NCBI GenBank assembly: GCA_938045475.1
Contig: CALIML010000002.1
Location: forward strand, 1-54,821
Direction of reading: 5' to 3'
DNA from: an uncultured Sulfolobales archaeon
GTDB lineage: Archaea; Thermoproteota; Thermoprotei_A; Sulfolobales; Desulfurococcaceae
Length of the DNA stretch: 54,821 bases
Part shown: positions 1-8,730 of the stretch, piece after piece
Layout: every line of letters starts with the position of its first letter
How positions within the stretch are numbered: the stretch's first letter is position 1
The notes under the pieces: generated by a model
Seen by the model: only the letters and a program-made list of their open reading frames with translations
Told to the model about the DNA's origin: nothing
Database searches by the model: none
Made by a program: the position numbers and the translations under genes

Positions 1-796
1 GGCTCTGAAAAGTGCATCAAAAGTTTCTGCCTTTGCTCTTCATTTAAGCCGAGATGTCGGACTATATTGTTTACCGCCTTTATCGGTTCTTTAATCTCCT
101 CAAATGTACTTTCCCTCAGTTTTTCAACCCATTTTTGAAATGTCTGCTTGTCGAAAGTTGTTCTTATTATATCCCTGACTTTCGACCATAAAGCCTTATC
201 TTCAAGCCTCATTGTTTCATCAGACCACTCTATATCATTAATTTCCAGCGCTTGCCTTCCAAGATGTATCTTCTTTAATGAATATGGCAGGATTAAGCCA
301 TTTCCACAGACCTTCCTTAGAATGAATGGTTCAACTCTGAGGGCTGAGGCTCCAACTTCAGAGTTCCTTATGATCAACCCACCGTTAACTATGTCTCTTT
401 GCCTTACCTCGCTTATTAAAGTTCTATCTAAGGCTTTAATGTAAAGCATTGTCTCAGTGAAGTCTATCCTGTAGATCTCAACACTCTCTTTCCTTTTAAA
501 CTCATCTAAAGCTAAGAAGACTAGATCATAGTTGTCAATTATCCGATACCTGTCGGAGAGGATTGCCCTAATCTCTCCATCTAAAATCCTTATCAGCCTT
601 CTCTCCCTCTCCCCAAGCCAGGCATTGATGTTCTCCGCTAAAAGCTCGAACTTACCAGCACCCCTCATTCTCTCATAATATTTCCTGGGGATGCCGAGCT
701 TATCTGCAAGCTGTCCGTGGGCCCAGTCTGTTAGGGGGAATTCTCCGTTCTTTTAAGGCTTGGAAATCTCTTGCTAGAGCTATTAGTTCTGATTTT
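1..796 (-). pseudogene. DUF932 family protein, frameshifted, runs off the left edge
   Basis: Read on the minus strand this is a DUF932 (phage/plasmid-type) protein. Typical segments are LTDWAHGQLADKLGIP near the N-terminus, then RRLIRILDGEIRAILSDRYR and ALRVEPFILRKVCGNGLILP. The frame is open to base 1, so the C-terminus lies outside the window. Upstream of the LTDWAHG block the frame meets a stop, but the neighbouring frame continues naturally as SELIALARDFQALK. Removing one base from the A4 run (T751-T754 on the plus strand) would join the two as QALKNGEFPLTDWAHG. No start codon is clear: the upstream frame runs into the tRNA fragment, where the nearest candidate is a TTG at 828. DUF932 proteins are typical of plasmids, viruses and integrated elements, and their function is not established. 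The shift could be decay or a sequencing error. Confidence 0.75.
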
Positions 797-843
797 TCGG
801 CCTCCGGAGCCGGAGACCCCGGGTTCAAATCCCGGCGGGCCCG
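797..843 (+). other. 3' fragment of tRNA-Arg(CCG), probable attachment site (att)
   Basis: Bases 797-843 fold as the 3' part of a tRNA. There is an anticodon stem (797-801 with 809-813) around loop CTCCGGA, anticodon CCG (804-806), a 5-nt variable loop, a T arm (CCGGG, TTCAAAT, CCCGG), the acceptor 3' strand CGGGCCC (836-842) and discriminator G843. The D arm and 5' acceptor strand are missing: upstream sequence is DUF932 coding DNA. This is the expected scar when an integrase uses the 3' half of a tRNA gene. By strand logic the element lies to the left and an intact tRNA-Arg should lie beyond its far end, outside the window. Confidence 0.7.
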
Positions 844-926
844 CTGAACAATTAAATGACTTCAACTTGCTCCAAGAATCCCAGCTGGACAGTTAATAAA
901 GGTTTAAGCGTTCTGAAAGAAGGATT

Positions 927-1364
927 ATGCCGCTAGACGAATTCTACGTTCTTACTAAATACCTTGATGCACGGGCTGAGGGAACGCCATTAGAGCACTA
1001 CGCTATGAATAACGCTATTAAGGCTATTGGAGCATCAGAATACGTTCTGAAGAGAGCTGGAGGCAAACTGAGATCGCTGGAAATAGTGTTGGGTAATCCT
1101 TTGGAAAGACTGAGAGGAATTGATCGCCTGCCAGACTACGAGACTGTAACATGGACCTTAGGCGAGTTTACGGAGATTTCGTGGGGATGGAGTGCGTGGC
1201 GACGTTGTATGGGAGGAGTTCTCACTTTAAGGGATCTTAAGTGTCTCACAGATCTCGGATATTGTATAGAGAGCGTTTGCGGACTATCAGTCTATGAGCT
1301 TGATCTTTCTCGCTATAGCTTTCACTGCCTTAAAGGCTGTGCTATCACTAGGCATTTGCGTTAG
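927..1364 (+). CDS. Hypothetical protein, 145 aa
   Basis: I do not recognise this protein. It starts with ATG 20-26 nt after an A/T-rich TATA-like stretch (TTAATAAAGGTTTAAG), as expected for a near-leaderless archaeal transcript, and GAAGGA precedes the start. The first half is predicted helical (MNNAIKAIGASEYVLKRAG). The middle has WTLGEFTEISWGWSAWRRC, and five Cys lie in the last third. No signal peptide or membrane segment is seen. Its last 78 nt overlap the 3' end of the convergent cooC, which is unusual and weakens the case. It is the first gene on the host side of the tRNA-Arg scar. It may be real but diverged, or a chance frame. Confidence 0.4.
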   Translation: MPLDEFYVLTKYLDARAEGTPLEHYAMNNAIKAIGASEYVLKRAGGKLRSLEIVLGNPLERLRGIDRLPDYETVTWTLGEFTEISWGWSAWRRCMGGVLTLRDLKCLTDLGYCIESVCGLSVYELDLSRYSFHCLKGCAITRHLR

Positions 1365-2063
1365 CGGTTTCCCCAGCACGCTGTACTCCTGTATTAATGG
1401 ATCTTCGGGTATAAAGCCTGCAACTTCATAGCCTACGGATCTTGCCCAATTAAATAGCTTTTCCTCAACGCTCTTTGGGTATCTATTCCCAACTACATAA
1501 ATTTCTTCAACTTCTATTTTAACTTCTCTAACGACTTCCTTGATTCGTTCAGCAGTCTTGAGGCCCATCATTGAAGGATCAACTACTACGATCATTGTAT
1601 TAACGTGCCTATCGGTCCTCCTACTTATGTGCTCTAGGCCTGCCTCCATGTCCATCAATATGACGTCGTAGTTTTTGTGAAGCATGCTTAACACTCTTGT
1701 TAATACTGCATTAACGTAGCAGTAACAGCCCTCACCCTCCCCTCTCCCCATTGCAATAAAGTCGTAATCCTCTGTTTCAACAATGGCTTCATACACTAAG
1801 CCCTCTAAGTAGACGTCCTTTCTATATCCAACCGCTACCCTAGGGTCATCAACTCTGCGCCTGAATTCCTCAACAATATCTCCAATAGTTCTATACAGCG
1901 TTAGGCCTAAGGCTTCTGGAAGATTTGTAGCTGGATCAGCGTCGACGACGAGCGTTTTATCCCCATAGTTTGCCTCAAGCAGCGTCTTAAGTAGGAGGGC
2001 GGTGAAAGTAGTTTTCCCAGAGCCGCCTTTCCCAGATATAGAAGCTATGAAAGGCCTCTTCAT
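1287..2063 (-). CDS. cooC: CooC/AcsF-type nickel-insertion ATPase for CO dehydrogenase/ACS
   Basis: A MinD/SIMIBI-class P-loop ATPase. The deviant Walker A GKGGSGKTT is at residues 11-19, the switch/DADP motif at 41-44 and a Walker B-like VILMDMEAGLEHI near 135-147. CooC proteins bind metal through a C-x-C motif, here Cys113 and Cys115 (GCYCYV). The family uses ATP to mature the Ni-containing clusters of CODH (CooC) or ACS (AcsF). The gene is last in the cdh operon, 36 nt after the RACo-like gene, so it probably serves the ACDS complex. A second CooC is encoded at 11278-12051, and one copy may serve the C-cluster and the other the A-cluster. That split is inference. The length of 258 aa is normal. 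Confidence 0.93.
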   Translation of the reverse strand: MKRPFIASISGKGGSGKTTFTALLLKTLLEANYGDKTLVVDADPATNLPEALGLTLYRTIGDIVEEFRRRVDDPRVAVGYRKDVYLEGLVYEAIVETEDYDFIAMGRGEGEGCYCYVNAVLTRVLSMLHKNYDVILMDMEAGLEHISRRTDRHVNTMIVVVDPSMMGLKTAERIKEVVREVKIEVEEIYVVGNRYPKSVEEKLFNWARSVGYEVAGFIPEDPLIQEYSVLGKPLTQMPSDSTAFKAVKAIARKIKLID

Positions 2064-2099
2064 AATACCACATGCCGTAAACTGCTTCTTTAATTACAG

Positions 2100-3974
2100 T
2101 TAGAGTCTTTTAATTCTTCTGCTAGCCTCCCACCACGTGGGAAACAACTCCTTTCTACCGGGCATTACGAAGCCTGCAAGGTATTCATCCATGAAGTCGG
2201 CGTCACTCATAAGATCTATTGATGAAAGCAGCCTTGCAATTCTTTCAGCTTCCTCCCTATACTTCCTGGATATTAAGGCTAAGTAAGCGCCCGCTAAGGA
2301 TCCATTACCAATGTACACTACTTCAGCTTTCGGAAACTCAGGTATCATGCCTATAGCTATGGCGCTACTAATGTTAAGATATTTGCCGAACGCTCCGCAT
2401 ATATATATTCTAAACACATCGTGCACGCTTAGCTTCATTTTCTTCAATAAAATTGAGATAGCTGCGCATGCAGCTGACTTAGAGTCTATTAAGTTAGCAA
2501 TGTCTTTCTCCGTTACAACTATATCTCTACCAGTATCGCTCTCATCAGCGGGTACGACAACGTATTCGCATCCTTCAAGACCCCCCTCCCTTATGTATGG
2601 GGACTTAACGTCTCTACTGAACTTACCGAGTGGGTCTACGATTCCATGCCTAAATAGTTCGGCCAGAAGATCTATGTAACCAGATCCACATATCCCCATG
2701 GGCTTAACCCCCCCTATAACACTATAGCTTGGTTTAAGAGTCTGTTGATCTATCTTTACGCTTTCAATAGCTCCCTCAATAGCTCTTACACCGCACTTCA
2801 ATCCCCAGCCTTCAAAAGCAGGCCCTGCTGCACCCGTTGTACCTATAAGCCAGTTCCTACACCCTAATACAACTTCAACGTTTGTCCCAATATCTATTAA
2901 AAGCGATGGATCGTTTGAGAAACTCATTCCGGAAGCTATGACATCTCCAATGACGTCGCCCCCGAGGAAGCGGCCGCTGCATGGAAGCACGTATACATTG
3001 GCGCCTTCATTAATGCTTAGGCCTAGCTCGCGAGCGTTAAGTAAGTATGGCTCTCTAGGGATATCCACGCGCTCCTTAAATGACTTAATTAATTGATACG
3101 GATTTAAGCCGACGAATAAGTACGTCATAACGGTGTTTCCTGCAGCAGCGACTTCATAAATATCGCTTGTCCTTACGCTGTGCTTTCTAGTGAAAGCTGC
3201 TACAATACTGTTCACAGTATCTACAACAGCTTTTTGAAGCTCACCCAACCCCTCAGCTCTATCCATAGCATGCGCTATTCTAGAGACCAAGTCTTCTCCA
3301 TAAATCAGCTGTCTATTAAATTCAGACCCTACGTCAACTATTTTGCCGCTCGCTATATCAACTAAAGCTACAACAACCTTAGTTGTCCCTACATCTATCG
3401 CAAGCCCATACAACTTATCCCTAGAGTCGCCTGGATCTACGTCAATTAAATTCAGCTTCCTATAGCTATTTAACGTAAGTGTAGCTCCATCTAAGAGGAG
3501 TTCGTCAAAGTACTCAGCTACTTTCTTCTCTACACGCTGTTCCATAGCTATGCCTTTACCCTCCAGAAACGCGCGGAGATCCTCTACCTTCCTACTATCT
3601 ACGTAGGCTTTGTAAGTGTATGGCTCTGGAGACACTCTAGGTATTAGGGCTTCAGCCAACAGCTTTGCCCTTCCAAACCTGCTTTCAGGCGGTATGAATA
3701 CTTCGCAATCTCCAGCTACTCTAGTTAGACAAGCCAATACGTAGCCTTGTCTAACCTCATCCTCGCTCAGTAGCTCCCTTTCCTTACCTCTATGGATGGC
3801 CTCCACAACGCCCTTAACAACAATTACTTTACACTTACCGCAGCTTCCGCGGCCTCCACAGACGCTCCTAATACCTATGCCAGCCTTTAACGCTGCTTCA
3901 AGAATAGCTGTTCCTCTAGGAACAGCGACTTTTGCTCCATACGGTTGAAAAACTACTTCAACCATTATATTCAC
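2100..3974 (-). CDS. RACo-type reductive activator of corrinoid protein (2Fe-2S, ASKHA ATPase, DUF4445)
   Basis: The N-terminus is a plant-type [2Fe-2S] ferredoxin domain with Cys39, Cys45, Cys48 and Cys82 (VCGGRGSCGKCKV, then LACLTRV). A linker leads to an ASKHA-fold ATPase half with nucleotide-binding segments such as LAIDVGTTKVVVALVD and LIDIGTNVEVVLG, and ICGAFGKYL near the C-terminus. Proteins of this family (COG3894) use ATP to drive one-electron reduction of inactive Co(II) corrinoid to Co(I). The gene directly follows cdhE, 19 nt away, so the likely client is the corrinoid Fe-S protein CdhD-CdhE. RACo is best known from acetogenic bacteria; its place inside an archaeal ACDS operon is notable. 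Alternatives are activators of methyltransferase corrinoid proteins, but none is encoded nearby. Confidence 0.9.
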   Translation of the reverse strand: MNIMVEVVFQPYGAKVAVPRGTAILEAALKAGIGIRSVCGGRGSCGKCKVIVVKGVVEAIHRGKERELLSEDEVRQGYVLACLTRVAGDCEVFIPPESRFGRAKLLAEALIPRVSPEPYTYKAYVDSRKVEDLRAFLEGKGIAMEQRVEKKVAEYFDELLLDGATLTLNSYRKLNLIDVDPGDSRDKLYGLAIDVGTTKVVVALVDIASGKIVDVGSEFNRQLIYGEDLVSRIAHAMDRAEGLGELQKAVVDTVNSIVAAFTRKHSVRTSDIYEVAAAGNTVMTYLFVGLNPYQLIKSFKERVDIPREPYLLNARELGLSINEGANVYVLPCSGRFLGGDVIGDVIASGMSFSNDPSLLIDIGTNVEVVLGCRNWLIGTTGAAGPAFEGWGLKCGVRAIEGAIESVKIDQQTLKPSYSVIGGVKPMGICGSGYIDLLAELFRHGIVDPLGKFSRDVKSPYIREGGLEGCEYVVVPADESDTGRDIVVTEKDIANLIDSKSAACAAISILLKKMKLSVHDVFRIYICGAFGKYLNISSAIAIGMIPEFPKAEVVYIGNGSLAGAYLALISRKYREEAERIARLLSSIDLMSDADFMDEYLAGFVMPGRKELFPTWWEASRRIKRL

Positions 3975-3993
3975 GCTGAAGTAGCAGCAATGA

Positions 3994-5439
3994 CTAGCCT
4001 CCGCTCATCAACTCCCTAATTTTCTCTGGAATCCACTGCTTCTGCATGAAGCCAGGTATGTCCCTGGAGTCCATGGGGCCAACCATTACTCTCCAGCCAG
4101 TCGCATCCTCTATCTCTCCCGACAGCCTGGCGGCTCTCCCAGGTATTATCAATATTTTATGCTTAACCTTCACGTCGAGTCCGTAGGCCCTAATGGCCTC
4201 CGCTAATTTTTCAGCAGTAAGCTTTCTTCCAGGCACTGCAGCTTCGACAGCTACGCCCTCCGTGTCTATCACTACTAGGTATGCATTAATTCTCGCTTTC
4301 TCAATATCGCCTGACACAATGCTGTACGTGAGAGCGTAGTTGCCCGTTACGAATACTGGCGACATCTCGTCTGGCTGCCCAATAACTCTAAGGCCTGGAT
4401 CAACAGCTACCGGTATCCTAGGATCAGTGTATAGGTTGAACCTCCAGATAACTAGGGGGAGGAGCGCCCAGCCATCTATGGAATGCAAGATCATTATGTC
4501 TGCATACCTAGTCATAAGCATTACCGCCATTACGGATTCCCACCAGGCCTTAGCTTTCTCATTGCCTTCAATGCTAGTCCAAGCAGATATTGGTGCTGCT
4601 AGGAGCGGGTACGCTGAGTCCTTAAAGCCCTGTTCAATAGCCTTATACCTTAATTGAGTGAAGGCCTTTATTGTATACGATAACCCGCCTCTACCTATAA
4701 AGCACCCGGGATCCAGCACTAAGTCGCTGACTCCAACATTGCTTGACAGAGTCCTAGCCAAGGACACTAACGTATCCAGGTCTCCGGGCGACGAAACCGC
4801 TAGCGCTGTCTCATAGGTTCCCGCGAGTTCCCCCATCTCCCTCCAGTTATCCTTAGTAGCAGCATATATCAGCGGCCTGTACTCCGGGCTGAGGGCCTTA
4901 AGCCCTGCCTCCACGACTTTAGGGTTAAGCGAGCACAGTATTAGGGGGAGGGAGCTGTTTTCAACAACTGTCTTTACAGCTCTTGCGAAAGCCTCTCTAT
5001 CTCCAGTAACAGATCTTATTGCTATGAGGTCTAGGGTCAGCATCCTCCCAATGTACTCGTATGAGAAGCCTTCAACTTTTTTAACCCTATTAATTATTTC
5101 ATCTCCACTCATGGAGTCATCTACGTCTATAGCTATAGCCGTTGGATTCACGTATCTTAACTCGTGTCTGCGGAGAACGTACTCCCCCCCTATTTTAACG
5201 ACGCATTTAGGGCCTCTTAAAACAACTTCCTTAACTAGCGGGGACACGAGCTCCTTCAGCTTCTCGTAGCTCTGCTTATACTTGGGGTCTTCAACTATGG
5301 GCGGGCACTGCTCTACAGGAGCCTCTAAATTGACGAGCTTTACTGCAAACGCCATGCAGTTGGCTTCTCCACACTTACCGCAGTTTGTCTTGGGGAGCAG
5401 ATCATATAGGTCTATTGGGCTTGGAGCCCTCCAAGGCAA
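3994..5439 (-). CDS. cdhE: ACDS complex gamma subunit, corrinoid Fe-S protein large subunit
   Basis: Large subunit of the corrinoid iron-sulfur protein that carries the methyl group from tetrahydro(methano)pterin to acetyl-CoA synthase. The N-terminal [4Fe-4S] motif is intact: Cys20, Cys23, Cys28 and Cys45 (TNCGKCGEANCMAFAV, then EQCPPI). A TIM-barrel and a C-terminal cobamide-binding region follow (TGNYALTYSIVSGDI, then KILIIPGRAARLSGEIED). The length of 481 aa is normal. The start is TTG at 5439, 11 nt after cdhD. The gene is cotranscribed in the order cdhA-B-C-D-E. The cluster lowers the potential needed for Co(I), and the downstream RACo-like protein probably reactivates oxidised cobalt. 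Confidence 0.96.
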   Translation of the reverse strand: MPWRAPSPIDLYDLLPKTNCGKCGEANCMAFAVKLVNLEAPVEQCPPIVEDPKYKQSYEKLKELVSPLVKEVVLRGPKCVVKIGGEYVLRRHELRYVNPTAIAIDVDDSMSGDEIINRVKKVEGFSYEYIGRMLTLDLIAIRSVTGDREAFARAVKTVVENSSLPLILCSLNPKVVEAGLKALSPEYRPLIYAATKDNWREMGELAGTYETALAVSSPGDLDTLVSLARTLSSNVGVSDLVLDPGCFIGRGGLSYTIKAFTQLRYKAIEQGFKDSAYPLLAAPISAWTSIEGNEKAKAWWESVMAVMLMTRYADIMILHSIDGWALLPLVIWRFNLYTDPRIPVAVDPGLRVIGQPDEMSPVFVTGNYALTYSIVSGDIEKARINAYLVVIDTEGVAVEAAVPGRKLTAEKLAEAIRAYGLDVKVKHKILIIPGRAARLSGEIEDATGWRVMVGPMDSRDIPGFMQKQWIPEKIRELMSGG

Positions 5440-5450
5440 CTTAAGTCACC

Positions 5451-6674
5451 TCACAGCTTTGCCGACACCCATTCCAAGGCTCTATCAATTGATGGACTGG
5501 GCTGTGCAAACAAATGATCTCTAATCTCCTTTAAAACCCCCATACTCGTTGGGTGTAGGAGCATGAAGTAGTCTGCACCCACTAATAAGCATATCACGCA
5601 CGTCAATGTCTCCCATAGAGGCCCCCTGATCTCCCTAGGACCCCAATAGGGATCCATGGATATCCAGGCTTCTCTAGAGCTCCATGCATTAGCCGCCCCC
5701 ACGTTGAATGGATGTTGCAGCTCGACATCACCAATTAGTGCAGCAAGCCTGGCTCTCTCATTTACAGTGAAGCCGTACTCCACTCCATACCCTATGCCAG
5801 CTGTGTTTAAGTCAAGTATTATTCTGTCTCTAGGTATCCAGTCGTATACTTTCCTGTTGATTTCCCTAGCTTTATCTAAATCCATGGGTGCAAAGTCTAT
5901 TACAACGACGTCCTTTTTAGACAAGTACGAGCATATGTCCTTAAGATCCATGTCTAGATTTAAGCTATTTAAAACAATTCTCTCTCCTTCAGCTACATCT
6001 ACGACTTTCTTAAATACTTCAACGTCCTTCCCCGGGTTGCCGCTGCCTCCAACAACTATGGGAACCTTTACCTGCTGCAGGATGTCCTCCACGAGCTTGG
6101 CGGACTCCGATGGAGGCGTATCCTTTATTGTTGGATCAGTGCTTATGAGGTGAAGATCTATTGCTTCAGCGCCAAACTTATTAATCCATACCCTAGCCCA
6201 CTCAATAGGGTTATCGAGGGCGTCGCCAAATACGTCTCTAACGGCCTTCGGCAGAGGCACCTTCATATCGAAGACGTCTCCGCCGAACACCGGCGGGTGC
6301 GGGGCTGGTTCAAGGCCTGCAATATAAAAGTATGGCGGCAGATTCTCGCCGCCCAGGACTATTGACTTATCTCTAGTGCCTCCCTCAGCTCTAGTAGCCC
6401 CTATCTTTACTTCAACAACTCTCCCAGGAAACTCCAGCCTTACTTCCTCAAAGACTACTTTAGCTAGTTCTACAAGCCTTCTTTCAATCCGTTCCACAGC
6501 TGGCGCAACTGCTCTTGCAACCACTGGCTGTAGAATTATTTCAAGTTCGTCAGCCTCTATTTCCACATCGTGGAGTTCAACAACGCCTTTGCTAAGGGCC
6601 TCCGAGATCTTCATTATAAGATCTTCGAAGGCCGACGGCCTATTCTCCCCACCCCTCTTTGCATCTGAACCCAT
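5451..6674 (-). CDS. cdhD: ACDS complex delta subunit, corrinoid Fe-S protein small subunit
   Basis: CdhD pairs with CdhE to form the methyl-carrying corrinoid protein of the Wood-Ljungdahl pathway. The sequence shows an N-terminal regulatory-like region of about 110 residues and then a TIM barrel of the CdhD/pterin-methyltransferase type. Segments include PPVFGGDVFDMKVPLPKAV, EAIDLHLISTDPTIKD, VPIVVGGSGNPGKDVEVF and DLNTAGIGYGVEYGF. There is no Fe-S motif, as expected for the small subunit. The start ATG lies 13 nt after cdhC. The length of 407 aa is usual for archaeal CdhD. Confidence 0.96.
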   Translation of the reverse strand: MGSDAKRGGENRPSAFEDLIMKISEALSKGVVELHDVEIEADELEIILQPVVARAVAPAVERIERRLVELAKVVFEEVRLEFPGRVVEVKIGATRAEGGTRDKSIVLGGENLPPYFYIAGLEPAPHPPVFGGDVFDMKVPLPKAVRDVFGDALDNPIEWARVWINKFGAEAIDLHLISTDPTIKDTPPSESAKLVEDILQQVKVPIVVGGSGNPGKDVEVFKKVVDVAEGERIVLNSLNLDMDLKDICSYLSKKDVVVIDFAPMDLDKAREINRKVYDWIPRDRIILDLNTAGIGYGVEYGFTVNERARLAALIGDVELQHPFNVGAANAWSSREAWISMDPYWGPREIRGPLWETLTCVICLLVGADYFMLLHPTSMGVLKEIRDHLFAQPSPSIDRALEWVSAKL

Positions 6675-6687
6675 ATATTGCAGCCCC

Positions 6688-8208
6688 CTACTTCTTCTCT
6701 TCCTTCCTCTCTTCAGATCTCTTTAGAATTATTTTTTCAGCCCTAATTCTGACGTTCTTCAATATAACTCTAAACCCACCTATTGTAGCTGGAACTGCCG
6801 GTAATGCAAGCTCCGCTACATGCTCTGCCTCTACAGGAGGCTTTAAGGACTCTTCAGCAGGAGCGGGAGCTGCTGGTGCAGTCGCTGCTGGCACTGCAAT
6901 CTTCTGCGCTAATGGATGGCCTCTTTCAGCAAGGAACTGCAGAAGTTCCTCAACAGTTGTAACTTCTTTTTCTGTCGCAATCTTACCCCTAAGATCCGGA
7001 GGTATTGCATCAAAGACTCTTTGCTTAAGCTCTGAAGTGATCCATGCGACGCGGCTCCAGCCTCCATCAGCTTGCAAAAACTTCCTGCTCCTCATGTACA
7101 CTATCCCTAGCCCATGGAATCCAGCTAATTGCTTACCGCCGCTTGCAGCGTCAGCAATGTCGCCAAACCTAAGGCCTATGGGAGTAGGGCCTGCATACCC
7201 CCTATGCACTATTCCCAAGCCATCAACTTCAGGTATATAGAAAGCTACGCATTCAAAGCATCCACACGACGTATGCGGGTTGTCAAACGCTGTATATAGG
7301 CATACACGCTGTATTGCACCGCCACTCGCCTTCCTTACAGCTTCATTAACGTACTCATACTCACCCTTTACGGAGTCCAGTAGCTTGCCCTTAGGTATAG
7401 TGAATATGGGGCCCTTTGGATCGATTTTAACAGCTACGCGGGCATCAAGCCACGTTATAGCTCCGCAATTAGCTGATCTTTGAGGAGTTATCACGCAGAC
7501 ATGCGTTGGTGCAAAAGATTGACAGAGCTTGCATCCATAGAATTCATCGACTTCCTCATCCCTGAGGCCCAAGATCCTTGAATCCCTGACTTCATATACT
7601 TTAAGCGCTTGCTCATAAAGCTGTTCAATGACTCTGGGCTCCGTTACAAACGTCACTTGCATTTTCTCAATAACGGGGAAAGCTGCTTTATACAACCTGT
7701 AGAGAGTAGTCCCTATGTATTTAAACGACGTTAAGCCTTTTTTAACAGATCTTTTGCTTATCCTTAGCCATATATCATACCTCTGGTTTAAGTGCATGCA
7801 GCCCTCATTGTAGTTCCAGAACTCGTGAATCCTCCTCTCAAGCACCCCCTCTGCCTCACGCTCTATATCCCTGCCAGCTACCTCTATTAATACTGCAAAG
7901 GGGTAGCTCCCGCCTTCCTCTAACTCACTTAAGTCCCTTCCTACAACTACTAACTTGCCATCTTCTACTTCACTTACATCTCTGACCATTAGGAGCTCAA
8001 ACTTGTACTTGATCTTCGGTCCGCCGAACTCTACGTACATGTCATCCTTCCTAACTCTCTGCCCCTCATACTGAGGGCCAACGTCGACCGGTATGTCAGC
8101 AAACACGCTCTTCTCCGGCGTCGGAGGCACTGCGAACTCTTTTACAGGCACATCATCAGGCACTTCGACGGTAGTTAAGACGCTGAGCTTTACCTCCATT
8201 GAAGACAC
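6688..8208 (-). CDS. cdhC: ACDS complex beta subunit, acetyl-CoA synthase
   Basis: This subunit forms acetyl-CoA from CO, the corrinoid-bound methyl group and CoA at the Ni-Ni-[4Fe-4S] A-cluster. The A-cluster ligand region is present: GCKLCQSFAPTHVC, then TSCGCFECVAFYIPEVDG, which includes the Cys-Gly-Cys that binds the distal nickel. The conserved GIVHRGYAGPTPIGL follows. As in other archaeal CdhC, the N-terminal CODH-binding domain of bacterial AcsB is absent. The C-terminus carries an Ala/Pro-rich linker (AATAPAAPAPAEE) and a short basic tail ending RSEERKEEKK, which makes it slightly long at 506 aa. The start abuts the stop of cdhB. Confidence 0.96.
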   Translation of the reverse strand: MSSMEVKLSVLTTVEVPDDVPVKEFAVPPTPEKSVFADIPVDVGPQYEGQRVRKDDMYVEFGGPKIKYKFELLMVRDVSEVEDGKLVVVGRDLSELEEGGSYPFAVLIEVAGRDIEREAEGVLERRIHEFWNYNEGCMHLNQRYDIWLRISKRSVKKGLTSFKYIGTTLYRLYKAAFPVIEKMQVTFVTEPRVIEQLYEQALKVYEVRDSRILGLRDEEVDEFYGCKLCQSFAPTHVCVITPQRSANCGAITWLDARVAVKIDPKGPIFTIPKGKLLDSVKGEYEYVNEAVRKASGGAIQRVCLYTAFDNPHTSCGCFECVAFYIPEVDGLGIVHRGYAGPTPIGLRFGDIADAASGGKQLAGFHGLGIVYMRSRKFLQADGGWSRVAWITSELKQRVFDAIPPDLRGKIATEKEVTTVEELLQFLAERGHPLAQKIAVPAATAPAAPAPAEESLKPPVEAEHVAELALPAVPATIGGFRVILKNVRIRAEKIILKRSEERKEEKK

Positions 8209-8730
8209 CTATGTCTTCAGGACTTCAACTAGAGCTAATAAATTCTTATACCATAAGGGGATGGGCTGGGACGGCATGGTCCACGTAGCGTTTGGATGTC
8301 CATAAGGCTCCAGCGACAGCGTGTTTAAATGTTTGTACGCATAGTGCTTTAAGTAGTTAAGTAATAGCCATTCATAGTGGTATTGAAAGCCTATGAACAT
8401 AGCTAGATCGTAGTTGCTGTGCTTAGCTAGCTTCTGAGCGAACTCCATTGGGAACTCCACTCTATACCTCTTAAACCCCATTGAGTCAAGCCTCTGCACG
8501 ATGCCGCTATTTGATGTAGTTAAGTCAGCGTTCACAGCATTAGCTATGTCAGCGACTATGGCAACTATATCGCTTCCGGCCAGCCTCTCAAGACTATATA
8601 GCTCAGAGCCCAGCAATACCACTGGCTTCTTATGCTGCTTAATCTTGCCTGCAAGCACTTTAACGTCTGTAATTAATGTTGCCTTCACGGGCTGAGGTAT
8701 CTCGCCTTTAAGCCAGTACTCCAAGCTCAC
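8209..8730 (-). CDS. cdhB: ACDS complex epsilon subunit
   Basis: The small subunit that forms the alpha2-epsilon2 CO dehydrogenase component with CdhA. It has a Rossmann-like (DHS-like) fold; visible segments are KPVVLLGSELYSLERLAG and YDLAMFIGFQYHYEWLLLNY, and the protein has no cysteine cluster. A role in binding FAD or in electron transfer has been suggested for the family. The length of 173 aa is typical. The start overlaps the cdhA stop by 4 nt and the stop abuts cdhC, so translational coupling is likely. Confidence 0.94.
   Translation of the reverse strand: MSLEYWLKGEIPQPVKATLITDVKVLAGKIKQHKKPVVLLGSELYSLERLAGSDIVAIVADIANAVNADLTTSNSGIVQRLDSMGFKRYRVEFPMEFAQKLAKHSNYDLAMFIGFQYHYEWLLLNYLKHYAYKHLNTLSLEPYGHPNATWTMPSQPIPLWYKNLLALVEVLKT

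Noticed and set aside
148-444. A 98-aa plus-strand open frame at the left edge.
   Set aside because: It is antisense to the DUF932 coding frame, which has clear family features.
717-760. GGGCCCA at about 719 as the 5' acceptor strand of an intron-containing tRNA-Arg.
   Set aside because: It would pair at 6 of 7 positions with the fragment's acceptor, but there is no D arm, and the bases encode the conserved WAHGQLADKLG segment of DUF932.
6659-7240. A 193-aa plus-strand frame inside cdhC/cdhD.
   Set aside because: It is a shadow of the cdhC C-terminus; cdhC is unmistakable on the other strand.
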